A stretch of 64,000 nt of DNA from Brevibacterium spongiae (GCF_026168515.1 NZ_CP093443.1:3720001-3784000), one strand, 5' to 3'. Positions 33,647 to 43,456 are shown, counted from the first letter of the stretch. Program-made: numbers and translations. The notes: generated by a model from the sequence alone, not told the origin.

Positions 33647-34306
33647 GTGCGCTCAACCAACGGCCGCAACAATATTCTCCGCTCGGCCCGGGACACTTTC
33701 GCGGACAAGGGATTCGACGGCGCATCCATCCGCGACATCGCCCAGACGGCGGGGCTGAGCCTCTCCGCACTCTACTACTACTTCCCGTCGAAGCAGGAAG
33801 CGCTCTACGAGCTCGTCCACACCGCGTACTCGTGGTACATCGAACACGTTCGCGCGGTCATCGCCGAGGTCGACGATGCCCCTGTCGATCAGCTCGCCGT
33901 GGCCGTGCGCTATCTTGCCCGCTACCGCATCGAGAACGTTTCGGTCTCCACTGTGCTGATCCGCGACACCGAGAGCCTCATCGGCGACAATGCCGTGAAG
34001 GTCAAGGAACTCCAGCGTGAGGCCCGCGAGATCGTGGGCGACATCGTCAGCGCCGGGATCGAATCCGGTGACTTCACGGTCGACAGCGCTGCATTGGCCA
34101 CCCGTGCGATCCACTCGATCTGCAACTCGCTCTCGCTGTGGTACCGCCCCACGGGCGATCTCACGCCGGACATGATCGAGCGCGACTTCACTCAGTACTC
34201 GCTGCGGATCCTCGGCATCGACCCCTCCCGTGAGGAACTCGACCGTCTGCTGGCCCTGCCGGTCAATCAGGACGGAATGCTCGACTTCATCGCCGACAAC
34301 AAATAA
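33647..34306 (+). CDS. TetR-family transcriptional regulator
   Basis: The 219-residue protein has an N-terminal HTH (about 8-55: ILRSARDTFADKGFDGASIR, DIAQTAGLSLSALYYYFPSK) and an all-helical ligand domain with a TetR_C tail typical of regulators of CoA or lipid metabolism. The GTG at 33647 is favoured because AAGGAG ends 10 nt upstream. An ATG at 33596 would add 17 Thr/Ser/Arg residues without structure. Its regulon may include the divergent FMN reductase or the SDR dehydrogenase beyond it. Transcription ends at the long palindrome that follows. Confidence 0.85.
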   Translation: MRSTNGRNNILRSARDTFADKGFDGASIRDIAQTAGLSLSALYYYFPSKQEALYELVHTAYSWYIEHVRAVIAEVDDAPVDQLAVAVRYLARYRIENVSVSTVLIRDTESLIGDNAVKVKELQREAREIVGDIVSAGIESGDFTVDSAALATRAIHSICNSLSLWYRPTGDLTPDMIERDFTQYSLRILGIDPSREELDRLLALPVNQDGMLDFIADNK

Positions 34307-34313
34307 CCCCTCT

Positions 34314-34373
34314 TACTACCTGACGGGCCCCCAACACCCTGGCGCCAGGGTGTTGGGGGCCCGTCAGGTAGTA
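34314..34373. terminator. 60-bp perfect palindrome between convergent genes
   Basis: The arms 34314-34343 and 34344-34373 are perfectly complementary over 30 bp with no loop, centred on GGCGCC. They start TACTACCTGACGGGCCCCCA on either strand. The palindrome lies 8 bp after the TetR stop and 3 bp after the stop of the leftward ABC ATPase. A bidirectional terminator is the obvious role, although the length and perfection are extreme. Confidence 0.8.
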
Positions 34374-34375
34374 GT

Positions 34376-36178
34376 TCAGGAGGGGGTTGGGGTGCGCAGG
34401 GAGCGGGCGAGTTCACGCCGCTTTGCCTGCTCGGCCGGATCCGGCACCGGCAGAGACGCGATGAGGCGTTTCGTATAGTCCTCACGCGGCGCCCCGAGCA
34501 CCTGCTCGCCCGTGCCCTCTTCGAGCAGCTCACCGTGGAAGAGCACCCCGATGCGATCGGAGAGCATATCGACGACGGCGAGATCGTGGCTGATGAACAG
34601 GGCCGCGAAGTCGAAGCGGTTCTGCAGCTCGACGAAGAGCTCGAGCACCTTCGCCTGGACGGACACGTCGAGCGCCGAGGTCGGCTCATCGGCGATGACC
34701 AGCTCCGGATCGAGTGCCAGCCCGCGCGCCAGGGAGGCCCGCTGCCGCTGCCCGCCCGAGAGCTCGTGCGGGTACCTGGCCGCATAGGCCGTCGGCAGCT
34801 GCACCGAATCGAGCAGTTCGAGAACCCGCTTCGACCGGTCGCCGGCGCTCATCTCCCGGCGGTGGATCGCAAAGGGTTCGGCGATGCATTCCCCGATCGT
34901 CAGGTGCGGGTTGAACGAGGCCGCCGGGTCCTGGAACACGAACCCGATCCGGCGCCGGATCTTCGTGAACTCCCGTTCCCTGAACCCGACCATCTCATGG
35001 CCGAGCACCTGCAGGCTGCCGCCGCTGGCCCTGGTCAGGCCCGCGATCGCACGACCGATCGTGGTCTTGCCCGACCCCGATTCGCCGACGAGACCGTAGA
35101 CCTCGCCCGCCTTGATGTCGAAGCTGACCTTCTTCACCGCGTGGAAATCCGATCGGCCCAAGCCGCCCGGGTAGACGATGTCGAGGTCGCGCGCGGTCAC
35201 GATCGACGACTCCCGCACGTCCCGCTCCCCCGCCGAGGCGGTGCCGGCCTGAGCGTCCCCCGCCGAGGTGGTCCCCGCCGGAGTCTCCCCCGCGGTCGTC
35301 CCCGACCGAGCCCCCGCCTCGGCGGCGGCTGCCTTCCGACTGCCGGCGACAGTCGAGCCGATCCGCGGCACGGCGGCCAGCAGCTCGCGGGTGTACTGCT
35401 CCTGCGGGTCGCTGAAGAGCTGCTCGACGGTTGAGACCTCGACGAGGTCGCCGCGGAACATCACAGCCACCCGGTCGGCGAGATCGGCGACGACTCCCAT
35501 ATTGTGCGTGATGAGCACGATCGAGGTGCCGGTCTCATCTCGCAGCTCCCGCAGCAGGTCGAGGATCTCGGCCTGCACGGTGACGTCGAGGGCCGTGGTC
35601 GGTTCGTCGGCGACGATGAGCTTCGCGCCCAGGGCGAGTGCCATGGCGATGACGATGCGCTGCTTCTGCCCGCCCGAGAACTGGTGCGGATAGTAGTCGA
35701 ACCGGTTCTCCGCATCGGGAATCCCGACCTGCCGCATCGCTGCGACGACCCGGGCCTTGAGATCGGCCTTGCTCGCCTTCCTGTCGTGGGCGCGCAGGCC
35801 CTCGGCGATCTGCCAGCCGACCGTGTACACGGGGTTGAGTGCGGTCGAGGGCTCCTGGAAGACCATCGCCACATCGCGTCCGCGCATCGCCCGCAGCTCT
35901 TCGGCGGAGACGCTGAGCACGTTCGCACCCGAGATGACGATGGCGCCTGATCGCTGGGCCGTCTCCGGCAGCAGACCGAGGATGGACCGGGCGGTCACGG
36001 TCTTGCCGGACCCGGATTCGCCGACGATCGCCAGCACCTCACCCGGTGAGACGGACAGCGACACGTCTTTGACCGCGTGGACCTCGCCCCCGTCGGTGGA
36101 GAAGGTGACATCGAGTCCGTCGACGTCGAGGATGCTGCCCGTCGCGGAGGCAGCCTTCGCCTGTGTCTTCTTGCTCAT
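34376..36178 (-). CDS. Fused two-domain ABC importer ATPase (Dpp/Opp type)
   Basis: The 600-residue DppD-DppF fusion has a first domain (about 15-270) with GESGSGKTVTARSILGL, FSGGQKQRIVIAMALAL and LIVADEPTTALD, and a second (about 325-590) with GESGSGKTTIGRAIAGL, LSGGQRQRASLARGLAL and LVIADEPTSALD. The linker (about 275-320) is Ala/Gly/Thr-rich and includes decamer copies at 35232 and 35313. It is the last gene of a four-gene peptide importer operon, with ATGA overlap to the permease. It ends 3 bp before the 60-bp palindrome. Confidence 0.93.
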   Translation of the reverse strand: MSKKTQAKAASATGSILDVDGLDVTFSTDGGEVHAVKDVSLSVSPGEVLAIVGESGSGKTVTARSILGLLPETAQRSGAIVISGANVLSVSAEELRAMRGRDVAMVFQEPSTALNPVYTVGWQIAEGLRAHDRKASKADLKARVVAAMRQVGIPDAENRFDYYPHQFSGGQKQRIVIAMALALGAKLIVADEPTTALDVTVQAEILDLLRELRDETGTSIVLITHNMGVVADLADRVAVMFRGDLVEVSTVEQLFSDPQEQYTRELLAAVPRIGSTVAGSRKAAAAEAGARSGTTAGETPAGTTSAGDAQAGTASAGERDVRESSIVTARDLDIVYPGGLGRSDFHAVKKVSFDIKAGEVYGLVGESGSGKTTIGRAIAGLTRASGGSLQVLGHEMVGFREREFTKIRRRIGFVFQDPAASFNPHLTIGECIAEPFAIHRREMSAGDRSKRVLELLDSVQLPTAYAARYPHELSGGQRQRASLARGLALDPELVIADEPTSALDVSVQAKVLELFVELQNRFDFAALFISHDLAVVDMLSDRIGVLFHGELLEEGTGEQVLGAPREDYTKRLIASLPVPDPAEQAKRRELARSLRTPTPS

Positions 36179-37242
36179 GCCTTGACCTCCGCAGTCGTGA
36201 CCTTCTTCGTCTTCGCTTTCCGCCGCACGCGCAGGCGCGGGTCGTTGAGGTCGTTCATCGACTCACCGACCAGGGTGATGCCCAGCACCGTGAGCACGAT
36301 CGCCAGCCCCGGGAACACCGAGGTCCACCACACGCCGGATGTGACGTCCGGCAGCGCCTTGTTGAGGTCGTAGCCCCATTCCGACGCCGAGGTGGGTTCG
36401 ATGCCGAAGCCCAGGAACCCGAGCCCCGCCAAGGTCAGAATCGCCTCGGAGGAGTTGAGTGTGAAGATGAGCGGCAGCGTCCGCGTGGCATTGCGGAAGA
36501 TGTGCTTGGAGATGATCCGCGTCTTCGAGGCACCGAGGACGATCGCCGATTCGACGAACGGTTCGGCCTTCAGCCGCAGGGTCTCGGCGCGCACGACACG
36601 GAAGTACTGCGGAATGAAGACCACGGTGATCGAGAATGCGGCCGCGGCGATGCCGCCCCACGCGCTCGACTGGCCGCCGGAGATCGCGATCGACATGACC
36701 AGAGCCAGCAGCAGGGTCGGGAAGGCGTAGACGGCATCGGCGATGACGACGAGGATGCGGTCGAGCCAGCCGCCGATGTACCCGGAGACGAGGCCGAGGA
36801 TGACACCGGCGAAGATCGACATGACCACGGCCACGACGATGACGGCCACTGCGGTCTGGGCGCCCCAGACGACACGGGAGAAGACATCGTAGCCGCCGAC
36901 GGTCGTGCCCCAGATGTGGGTGCCCCCGGGCGGCAGCTTCGAGCCGAAGTTGCCTTCGGAGGTGCCCAGCTGGTTGAACCCGTAGGGGGCGATGAGCGGG
37001 GCGAAGATCGCGCAGATGAGCACGATTCCGCACAGCACGAGCCCGGTGATGAGCATGCCGCGCTGCAGTCCGACCGACTGTCTCAAGTGGGAGATGATCG
37101 GCAAGCGGGAGAACCAGGACTTCTTTGCCCGGTCATCGAACGCGATGGCGGGGACACCGGAACCGGGGGCCGCCCCGGCGAAGGTGTCATTGGGTTCTGT
37201 CATCTCTGCGGATTCCGGATTGGGATTGTTGGGAGTGGTCAT
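36175..37242 (-). CDS. DppC-like ABC importer permease
   Basis: The 355-residue permease has a 60-residue cytosolic N-terminus and about six helices. GGTHIWGTTVGGYDVFSRVVWG is the DppC periplasmic loop (GTDxxGRD-type, here GTTVGGYD, an acceptable variant of large-solute transporters). EPFVESAIVLGASKTRIISKHIF is the EAA coupling loop. The ATG at 37240-37242 shares one base with the preceding stop (TGATG). It forms the membrane channel with the DppB-like protein upstream. Confidence 0.92.
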   Translation of the reverse strand: MTTPNNPNPESAEMTEPNDTFAGAAPGSGVPAIAFDDRAKKSWFSRLPIISHLRQSVGLQRGMLITGLVLCGIVLICAIFAPLIAPYGFNQLGTSEGNFGSKLPPGGTHIWGTTVGGYDVFSRVVWGAQTAVAVIVVAVVMSIFAGVILGLVSGYIGGWLDRILVVIADAVYAFPTLLLALVMSIAISGGQSSAWGGIAAAAFSITVVFIPQYFRVVRAETLRLKAEPFVESAIVLGASKTRIISKHIFRNATRTLPLIFTLNSSEAILTLAGLGFLGFGIEPTSASEWGYDLNKALPDVTSGVWWTSVFPGLAIVLTVLGITLVGESMNDLNDPRLRVRRKAKTKKVTTAEVKA

Positions 37243-38333
37243 CAGTACCTCACTCTCGGGTCGATGAACGCGGCGATGACGTCGACGAGGAAGTTCGTGA
37301 GCGCGACGATGATTGCGAGGAACACGACGATTCCCTGCACGGCCACGAAGTCGCGGGCGGTGAGGTATTCGGCGAGCTTGAAGCCGAGTCCCTTCCATTC
37401 GAATGTCGTCTCCGTGAGCACTGCGCCGGCGAGCATGAGCGCGATCTGCATGCCCATGACGGTGATGATCGGGATCAGCGCCGGACGGTACGCATGCTTG
37501 GTGACCAGCCGGTATTCGGAGATCCCGCGGGATCGGCCGGAGTCGATGTACTGCTGTTCGAGCGTGCCGATGAGGTTCGTGCGCACGAGCCGGAGGAAGA
37601 CTCCGGCGGTGAGCACGCCGAGCGCGATCGCCGGCAGCACAGCATGGGCGAGCACATCACCGAGGACTTCGAAGTTGCCGATCCGGATCGCATCGATGAG
37701 GTAGAACCGGGTGGGTCCGACGACTCCGGACATGATGTATTCGGTTTCGGTGGTGCCGCGGCCGGCGACCGGCAGGATGGGCAGGAACACTCCGAAGATG
37801 AGTTTGAGGATCATGCCGGCGAAGAACACCGGAGTCGCATAGCCGAGGATCGCGAGCACGCGCAACGCGGCGTCCGGGGCTTTGTCCCGGTGGTAGGCGG
37901 CGAGCATGCCCAGCGGGATGCCGAGGATGAACGCGACGATGAGCGCATAGAAGACGAGCTCGACGGTCGCCGCTCCGTAGTTGAGCAGGATCGACGAGAC
38001 CGGCTGTCCGTCGGAGACCGCGGTGCCGAAGTCGCCCTTGAGCAGATTGCCCAGGTATTCGAAGTACTGGACGAGGATGGGACGGTCATAGCCGGCGGCG
38101 TGGACGCGCTCTGCCAGCTGGGCCTTCGTCAGGCGTCCGCCCAGCGCTGCGGTGATCGGGTCACCGGTGATGCGCATGAGGAAGAACACCAGAGTGGTGA
38201 GAATGAAGATGGTGGGAATGATGAGGAGGAAGCGGACGAGGACGTAGCGTCCCAGACCGCCTCCCGAGGGCTTCTTGACCGCGACCGAAGTCTCGGCGGC
38301 CTCCGCCCCTGGTTCGCTGATGGCAGCAGACAT
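37242..38333 (-). CDS. DppB-like ABC importer permease
   Basis: The 363-residue protein has an N-terminal disordered stretch to about 28, then helix 1 (YVLVRFLLIIPTIFILTTLV), FFLMRITGDPITAALGG, the LVQYFEYLGNLLKGDFGTAV block and five more helices, typical of DppB/OppB. EQQYIDSGRSRGISEYRLVTKHAYRPALIP is the ATPase-coupling loop. It is separated from the binding-protein gene by an 85-bp spacer with a stable hairpin, which may lower its expression relative to the binding protein. Confidence 0.92.
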   Translation of the reverse strand: MSAAISEPGAEAAETSVAVKKPSGGGLGRYVLVRFLLIIPTIFILTTLVFFLMRITGDPITAALGGRLTKAQLAERVHAAGYDRPILVQYFEYLGNLLKGDFGTAVSDGQPVSSILLNYGAATVELVFYALIVAFILGIPLGMLAAYHRDKAPDAALRVLAILGYATPVFFAGMILKLIFGVFLPILPVAGRGTTETEYIMSGVVGPTRFYLIDAIRIGNFEVLGDVLAHAVLPAIALGVLTAGVFLRLVRTNLIGTLEQQYIDSGRSRGISEYRLVTKHAYRPALIPIITVMGMQIALMLAGAVLTETTFEWKGLGFKLAEYLTARDFVAVQGIVVFLAIIVALTNFLVDVIAAFIDPRVRY

Positions 38334-38370
38334 GTGTTCCTTATGGGTGTGTTTCGGTGCGCGAACGCGC

Positions 38371-38412
38371 CACGAGGTGCAGGCGGCCTGACCGGCTCAC
38401 CTGCACCTCGTG
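38371..38412 (-). terminator. Intra-operon hairpin between binding-protein and permease genes
   Basis: CACGAGGTGCAGG (38371-38383) and CCTGCACCTCGTG (38400-38412) are perfect 13-bp arms, loop 16 nt, 6 nt after the lipoprotein gene stop and 38 nt before the permease start. Partial termination or 3'-end protection is expected, so that binding protein exceeds the channel in amount. Confidence 0.7.
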
Positions 38413-38418
38413 TGGTGA

Positions 38419-40053
38419 TCACTTGCTCAGCAGTGCCAGACGGAACTGGAACGCGGGGTCAAGCGTGTCGTCGACGCCCTTGACGTCCTTGCCGGACACG
38501 GCGATCTGGTTGCCCTGCAGCAGAGGCAGGGTCGGCAGCTCTTCGGCGAGCTGACCCTGGATCTTCTTCAGCGCCTCCTCGCGCTTGCCCTCATCGGCGA
38601 TCGAGGACTGAGCGTTGAGCTCCTTGTTCATCGCCTCGTCACGGTAGTGGTTGGCGAGGAACGACGGGGTCTCATCGGTGTCGTAGAAGAACGGCACGAG
38701 GTAGTTGTCGGCATCCGAGTAGTCCGGGAACCAGCCCAGCTGGTACATCGGGTAGACGTCGTCGGTGCGGTCCTTCGAGTACTGCACCCACTCGGTCGAC
38801 TGCAGGTTGACCTTGAACAGCCCGGTCTTGTCCAGCTGATCCTTCACGAGCGCATACTCATCACCCGAGGACGGTCCGTAGTGGTCGGGGTTGTACTGCA
38901 GGTTGAGCTCGACCGGGGTCTTGACTCCCGCGTCCTTGAGCGCCTTCTTCGCCTTGTCGACATCGGCTCCGCCCTTGCCGTCGCCGTATTCGGCCTTCAG
39001 CGGATCGTCGGAGCCGGGCAGTCCCTCGGGGACATGCGAGTACAGCGGTGTGAAGGTGTCCTTGTACACCTGAGTGGCGATGGCCTGACGGTCGACGGAG
39101 TCGGCCATGGCCTGTCGGACCGCGAGCGCCTTCTTCTCATCGGCGTTGTCGGTCTTCGCACCGAAGGGCATCGTGTCGTAGTTGAACACGATGTAGCGGA
39201 TCTCGCCACCGGGGCCCTTGTGGACCTTGAGGTCCTCGTTCTTGCCGAGGTCGTCGATGTCGGTGGCCGACAGCGAACGCCAGGCCACGTCGATGGTGCC
39301 CTCCTGGACGTCGAGCTTCATGTTGTTCGCGTCCGAGTAGTACTTCATCTGCACGGTCTCAGTCTTCGCCGGTTCGATGAAGCCTTGGTAGTCCGGGTTG
39401 GACTTGTAGGTGATGAGTTCGTTGAACTTGAAGCCGTCGATCGTGTAGGGACCGGCGAAGGCCTTGCCGTCGACGATCTCCTGATTCTCCGTGACCTTGT
39501 CGGCCGAGAACACGTCTTCGTCGACGATGGGGCCGGCGGCGCTGGCCAGGACTCCCGGCCAGGTCTGGTCGTTCTTGCGCTTGAGGTTGAAGACGACGGT
39601 CGTCTCGTCCGGGGTCTCCACGGACTTCAGACCGCCCAGCAGCGAGGAGGGACCGTTGGGGTCCTGGATCTTCAGCTGCCGGTCGAAGGAGAACTTCACG
39701 TCCGAGGAGGTCAGTTCGTTGCCGTTGGCGTACTTGAGCCCGTCCTTGAGCTTGACTTCGTACTTCGTCGGTTCGGTGAAGTCAGCGGATTCGGCGATCG
39801 AGGGGTTGAGCTCGGCCGTGCCCGGCTTGTAGGCGAGGATGTACGGATAGATCTGCTGTTCGACGAGCGAGCTTCCGTTGTCGTACGCAGCAGCCGGGTC
39901 GAGCGCCACGACCTTGTCCGTGGTTCCGACTGTGAGCATGCCGCCCTTGTCGTCCCCGCTGTCGCCTCCGGTCGTCGAGGTCGAGCAGGCGGAGAGGAGC
40001 AGAGCTCCGGCTGCGGCGATGGCCACAGCCTTTGCACCGGTTCGTCGTTTCAT
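38419..40053 (-). CDS. Peptide-type substrate-binding lipoprotein (SBP_bac_5 family)
   Basis: The 544-residue protein has the signal MKRRTGAKAVAIAAAGALLL ending in the lipobox LLSAC, a Thr/Ser/Gly linker, then the family-5 solute-binding fold. Recognisable features are YEVKLKDGLKYANGNELTSS and the C-lobe YPMYQLGWFPDYSDADNYLV, which is typical of dipeptide/oligopeptide or related binders. It captures the solute at the outer membrane face for the permeases downstream. The start has AGGAA upstream and a recognisable promoter at 40116-40144. It is divergent from the AGCS symporter gene. Confidence 0.93.
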   Translation of the reverse strand: MKRRTGAKAVAIAAAGALLLSACSTSTTGGDSGDDKGGMLTVGTTDKVVALDPAAAYDNGSSLVEQQIYPYILAYKPGTAELNPSIAESADFTEPTKYEVKLKDGLKYANGNELTSSDVKFSFDRQLKIQDPNGPSSLLGGLKSVETPDETTVVFNLKRKNDQTWPGVLASAAGPIVDEDVFSADKVTENQEIVDGKAFAGPYTIDGFKFNELITYKSNPDYQGFIEPAKTETVQMKYYSDANNMKLDVQEGTIDVAWRSLSATDIDDLGKNEDLKVHKGPGGEIRYIVFNYDTMPFGAKTDNADEKKALAVRQAMADSVDRQAIATQVYKDTFTPLYSHVPEGLPGSDDPLKAEYGDGKGGADVDKAKKALKDAGVKTPVELNLQYNPDHYGPSSGDEYALVKDQLDKTGLFKVNLQSTEWVQYSKDRTDDVYPMYQLGWFPDYSDADNYLVPFFYDTDETPSFLANHYRDEAMNKELNAQSSIADEGKREEALKKIQGQLAEELPTLPLLQGNQIAVSGKDVKGVDDTLDPAFQFRLALLSK

Positions 40054-40115
40054 GGTGTTCCTGTCGTTACAAGTTAGCTCTTCGTGTCGTCTTTGCTCGA
40101 AGAGATCCGCACCAC

Positions 40116-40144
40116 ATCATACGGTTCGCGTCCCAAATAGTGAA
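40116..40144 (-). promoter_or_regulatory. Sigma-70-like promoter of peptide importer operon
   Basis: Read leftward, TTCACT (40139-40144) and TATGAT (40116-40121) are spaced by 17 bp, giving a leader of about 55 nt before the ATG at 40053. The rest of the 376-bp divergent spacer holds one GCCGAGGCGG (40192-40201) and no gene. Confidence 0.5.
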
Positions 40145-40429
40145 CTGCCGCACATGATGTGACTCAGTTCGCAACGACATCGCAACACTTCGCCGAGGCG
40201 GCCCTTCCCGGCACAGCGAAACCTCCCTTGCCGGGTTGGTCGGCCACCCGAGCGAATGCGATTTGCGTCACCGGAGACAATCGGTTTGACTTATGAGGTG
40301 CATCACAGAGAACTGCCGAGAAACTCTCGGAAAAGCTGATCGCCCACACCGCCATCAGCTCTCTGGCACAGACATTCCCGCAGCAACGCCGCGTCGGTGA
40401 TCCCGGCTCGGAGAAACGAATGGAGAAGC

Positions 40430-41968
40430 GTGTCCGCTTTCATCGATTGGCTCAACGGGGTGGTGTGGTCGTCCGCCCTCGTCTACCTGTGCCTCGGCGC
40501 CGGTGTCTACTTCACCATCCGCTCCCGCGCGGTGCAGATCCGTCAGATTCCCGCGATCTTCACGCAGATGTTCAAGGGCAAGAGCTCCAATGAGGGAGTC
40601 TCGTCGTTCCAGGCTCTGGCCATCTCCCTGGCCGGACGCGTCGGCGTCGGCAACATCGCCGGTGTCGCCACGGCCATCGGCTTCGGCGGACCCGGCGCCG
40701 TCGTGTGGATGTGGATCTCCGCGCTGCTGGGCGCCTCGACGTCCTATGTCGAATCGACGCTCGGCCAGGTCTTCAAGGAGCAGGACCCCCGCACGGGTGA
40801 GTACCGCGGCGGTCCCGCCTTCTACCTCGAGAAGGCCTACCGCCACACCAAGGCGCGCGGCCTGTTCAAGGTCTACGGCATGGTCTTCGCTGCAGTGACC
40901 GTGATCGCCATGTCCTTCATGCTGCCGGGCATCCAGTCCAATGCGATCTCCGGAGCCGTCGAGAACGCCTGGAGCGTTCCCACCTGGGGCACCGCGATCG
41001 CGCTCGTCATCATCATGGGCTTCATCGTCGTCGGCGGCATCAAGCGCATCGCGCACTTCGCCTCGCTGGCGGTGCCGTTCATGGCCGTCATCTACATCGT
41101 TGCGGCCATCGCCGTGACCGTCATCAACGCTGACCAGATCGTTCCGGTCTTCCAGCTGATGTTCACCTCTGCCTTCGGCATCGACGCCGGGCCGGAAGCG
41201 GCCTTCGGCGGCATCATCGGCATGGCCGTGCAGTGGGGCGTCCAGCGCGGCATCTACTCGAATGAGGCCGGACAGGGAACCGGACCGCACGCGGCATCGG
41301 CTGCCGAGGTCTCGCACCCGTCGAAGCAGGGCCTCGTGCAGGCCGGATCGGTCTACATCGACACTCTCTTCGTGTGCTCGGCGACCGCGTTCATGATCCT
41401 CTCGACCGGCATGTACAAGGTCTTCGGAGACGACGGCACGACGATCATCGGCACCGGCCGCGGGCAGATGGTCGAAGAGATCGCCGCCACCCCGGGCGAG
41501 AAGTGGCCGCAGGCGGGACTCGACTCGATGATCCACGGCTTCGGCGCCAGCTTCATCGCGATCTCGATCTTCCTCTTCGCACTGACCACGATCGTCGCCT
41601 ACTACTACATGGCTGAGACGAACCTCGTGTACCTGCTGGGCAAGGTCAAGAACACCTTCGTGCTGGCCATCGGCAAGCGCGTGCTGCAGCTGCTCATCCT
41701 CATCGCCGTCGCCGTGGGTGCGATGTCGACAGCAGGCAGCGCCTGGGCGCTCGGTGACATCGGCGTGGGCCTCATGGCCTGGCTGAACATCATCGGCATC
41801 CTCATCCTGCAGCAGCCGGCGTTCAAGCTCCTGCGCGACTTCGAGCGCCAGACCAAGCTCGGTCTGGACCCGGTGTTCGAGCCCGAGAAGATCGGCGTGC
41901 GCAATGCCGACTTCTGGGATCAGCGGGTGGCGCGGCTCAAGGCCGGCGAGGCGGTGCCCGAAGGCTGA
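40430..41968 (+). CDS. Sodium:alanine/glycine symporter (AGCS family)
   Basis: The 512-residue inner-membrane transporter has about eleven helices. FQALAISLAGRVGVGNIAGVATAI and GVQRGIYSNEAGQGTGPHAASAA are the two AGCS signatures (the second with NEAGxGxxPxAAA). It imports alanine, glycine or related amino acids with Na+. The GTG at 40430 is preferred: GGAG lies 4-5 nt upstream and the protein then begins MSAFIDWLNGVVWSSALVYL, as family members do. Transcription stops at the hairpin 41986-42021. Confidence 0.9.
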   Translation: MSAFIDWLNGVVWSSALVYLCLGAGVYFTIRSRAVQIRQIPAIFTQMFKGKSSNEGVSSFQALAISLAGRVGVGNIAGVATAIGFGGPGAVVWMWISALLGASTSYVESTLGQVFKEQDPRTGEYRGGPAFYLEKAYRHTKARGLFKVYGMVFAAVTVIAMSFMLPGIQSNAISGAVENAWSVPTWGTAIALVIIMGFIVVGGIKRIAHFASLAVPFMAVIYIVAAIAVTVINADQIVPVFQLMFTSAFGIDAGPEAAFGGIIGMAVQWGVQRGIYSNEAGQGTGPHAASAAEVSHPSKQGLVQAGSVYIDTLFVCSATAFMILSTGMYKVFGDDGTTIIGTGRGQMVEEIAATPGEKWPQAGLDSMIHGFGASFIAISIFLFALTTIVAYYYMAETNLVYLLGKVKNTFVLAIGKRVLQLLILIAVAVGAMSTAGSAWALGDIGVGLMAWLNIIGILILQQPAFKLLRDFERQTKLGLDPVFEPEKIGVRNADFWDQRVARLKAGEAVPEG

Positions 41969-41985
41969 GGGTGCACCAGCGACGA

Positions 41986-42021
41986 CACGAGGTCCGGGAC
42001 AATGGCGTCCCGGGCCTCGTG
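41986..42021 (+). terminator. Hairpin terminator after AGCS gene
   Basis: CACGAGGTCCGGGAC (41986-42000) pairs with GTCCCGGGCCTCGTG (42007-42021), one G-U, loop 6 nt, starting 18 nt after the stop codon. Confidence 0.75.
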
Positions 42022-42041
42022 CCATTCACACCCCGCACCAC

Positions 42042-42086
42042 CGCACCGGCCGCACCGGCTGCACCGGCTGCACCGGCTGCACCACC
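42042..42086. repeat. Tandem 9-bp repeat (YGCACCGGC)
   Basis: CGCACCGGC occurs twice, then TGCACCGGC twice, then a degenerate TGCACCACC, head to tail in the spacer after the AGCS terminator. This could be slippage-prone. No reading frame is evident here. Confidence 0.7.
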
Positions 42087-42094
42087 GCAGAATA

Positions 42095-42172
42095 GGTCGC
42101 TATCGGATATTTTCCGAGGCTGAAAGTATCCGATTGCGACCACTCTTTGCCAAGAAGTATCCGATAGCGACC
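42095..42172. repeat. Three 15-bp copies of GGTCGCTATCGGATA
   Basis: GGTCGCTATCGGATA (42095-42109) is followed by two inverted copies, TATCCGATTGCGACC (42127-42141, one mismatch) and TATCCGATAGCGACC (42158-42172, exact). The first copy can pair with either of the others, giving two alternative hairpins between the AGCS and aldolase terminators. Confidence 0.75.
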
Positions 42173-42203
42173 ATCTTTCGAGCCCTGCCGCAGGCGGCAC
42201 AGA

Positions 42204-42241
42204 GAAGCGGCCGTCGCCCGAAACCGGGCGGCGGCCGCTTC
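42204..42241 (-). terminator. Hairpin terminator after aldolase gene
   Basis: GAAGCGGCCGTCGCCCG (42204-42220) and CGGGCGGCGGCCGCTTC (42225-42241) form a 17-bp stem with one mismatch and a 4-nt loop, 21 nt beyond the aldolase stop. Confidence 0.75.
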
Positions 42242-42262
42242 ACGCACCTGCGAGAACGTGCC

Positions 42263-43288
<1,026 letters not shown>

Positions 43289-43422
43289 ACATGCTCCTTG
43301 GTCGTGGGGTCGGCCGTTTCTGCTGCCACCAGCCTACTCGTTCCGTCCCGCGCGTGACACGAGGTTCGACCAGCGACATCCCCTCGCCGAGGCGGCCCAC
43401 CCCTGACATGGTCCGTGACCGA

Positions 43423-43456
43423 CGAAACCGCCCGACCGGATGGTCGAGCGGTTTCG
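43423..43456 (-). terminator. Hairpin downstream of BCCT gene
   Basis: CGAAACCGCCCGACC (43423-43437) and GGTCGAGCGGTTTCG (43442-43456) pair with one mismatch around a 4-nt loop, about 100 nt after the BCCT stop, in the 268-bp spacer 43289-43556. The spacer also carries a GCCGAGGCGG (43386-43395). Confidence 0.6.

Noticed and set aside
36895-36935. Loss of the canonical GTDxxGRD motif in the DppC-like permease (GTTVGGYD)
   Set aside because: The variant is embedded in an otherwise intact permease and operon, and looks like natural family variation rather than decay.
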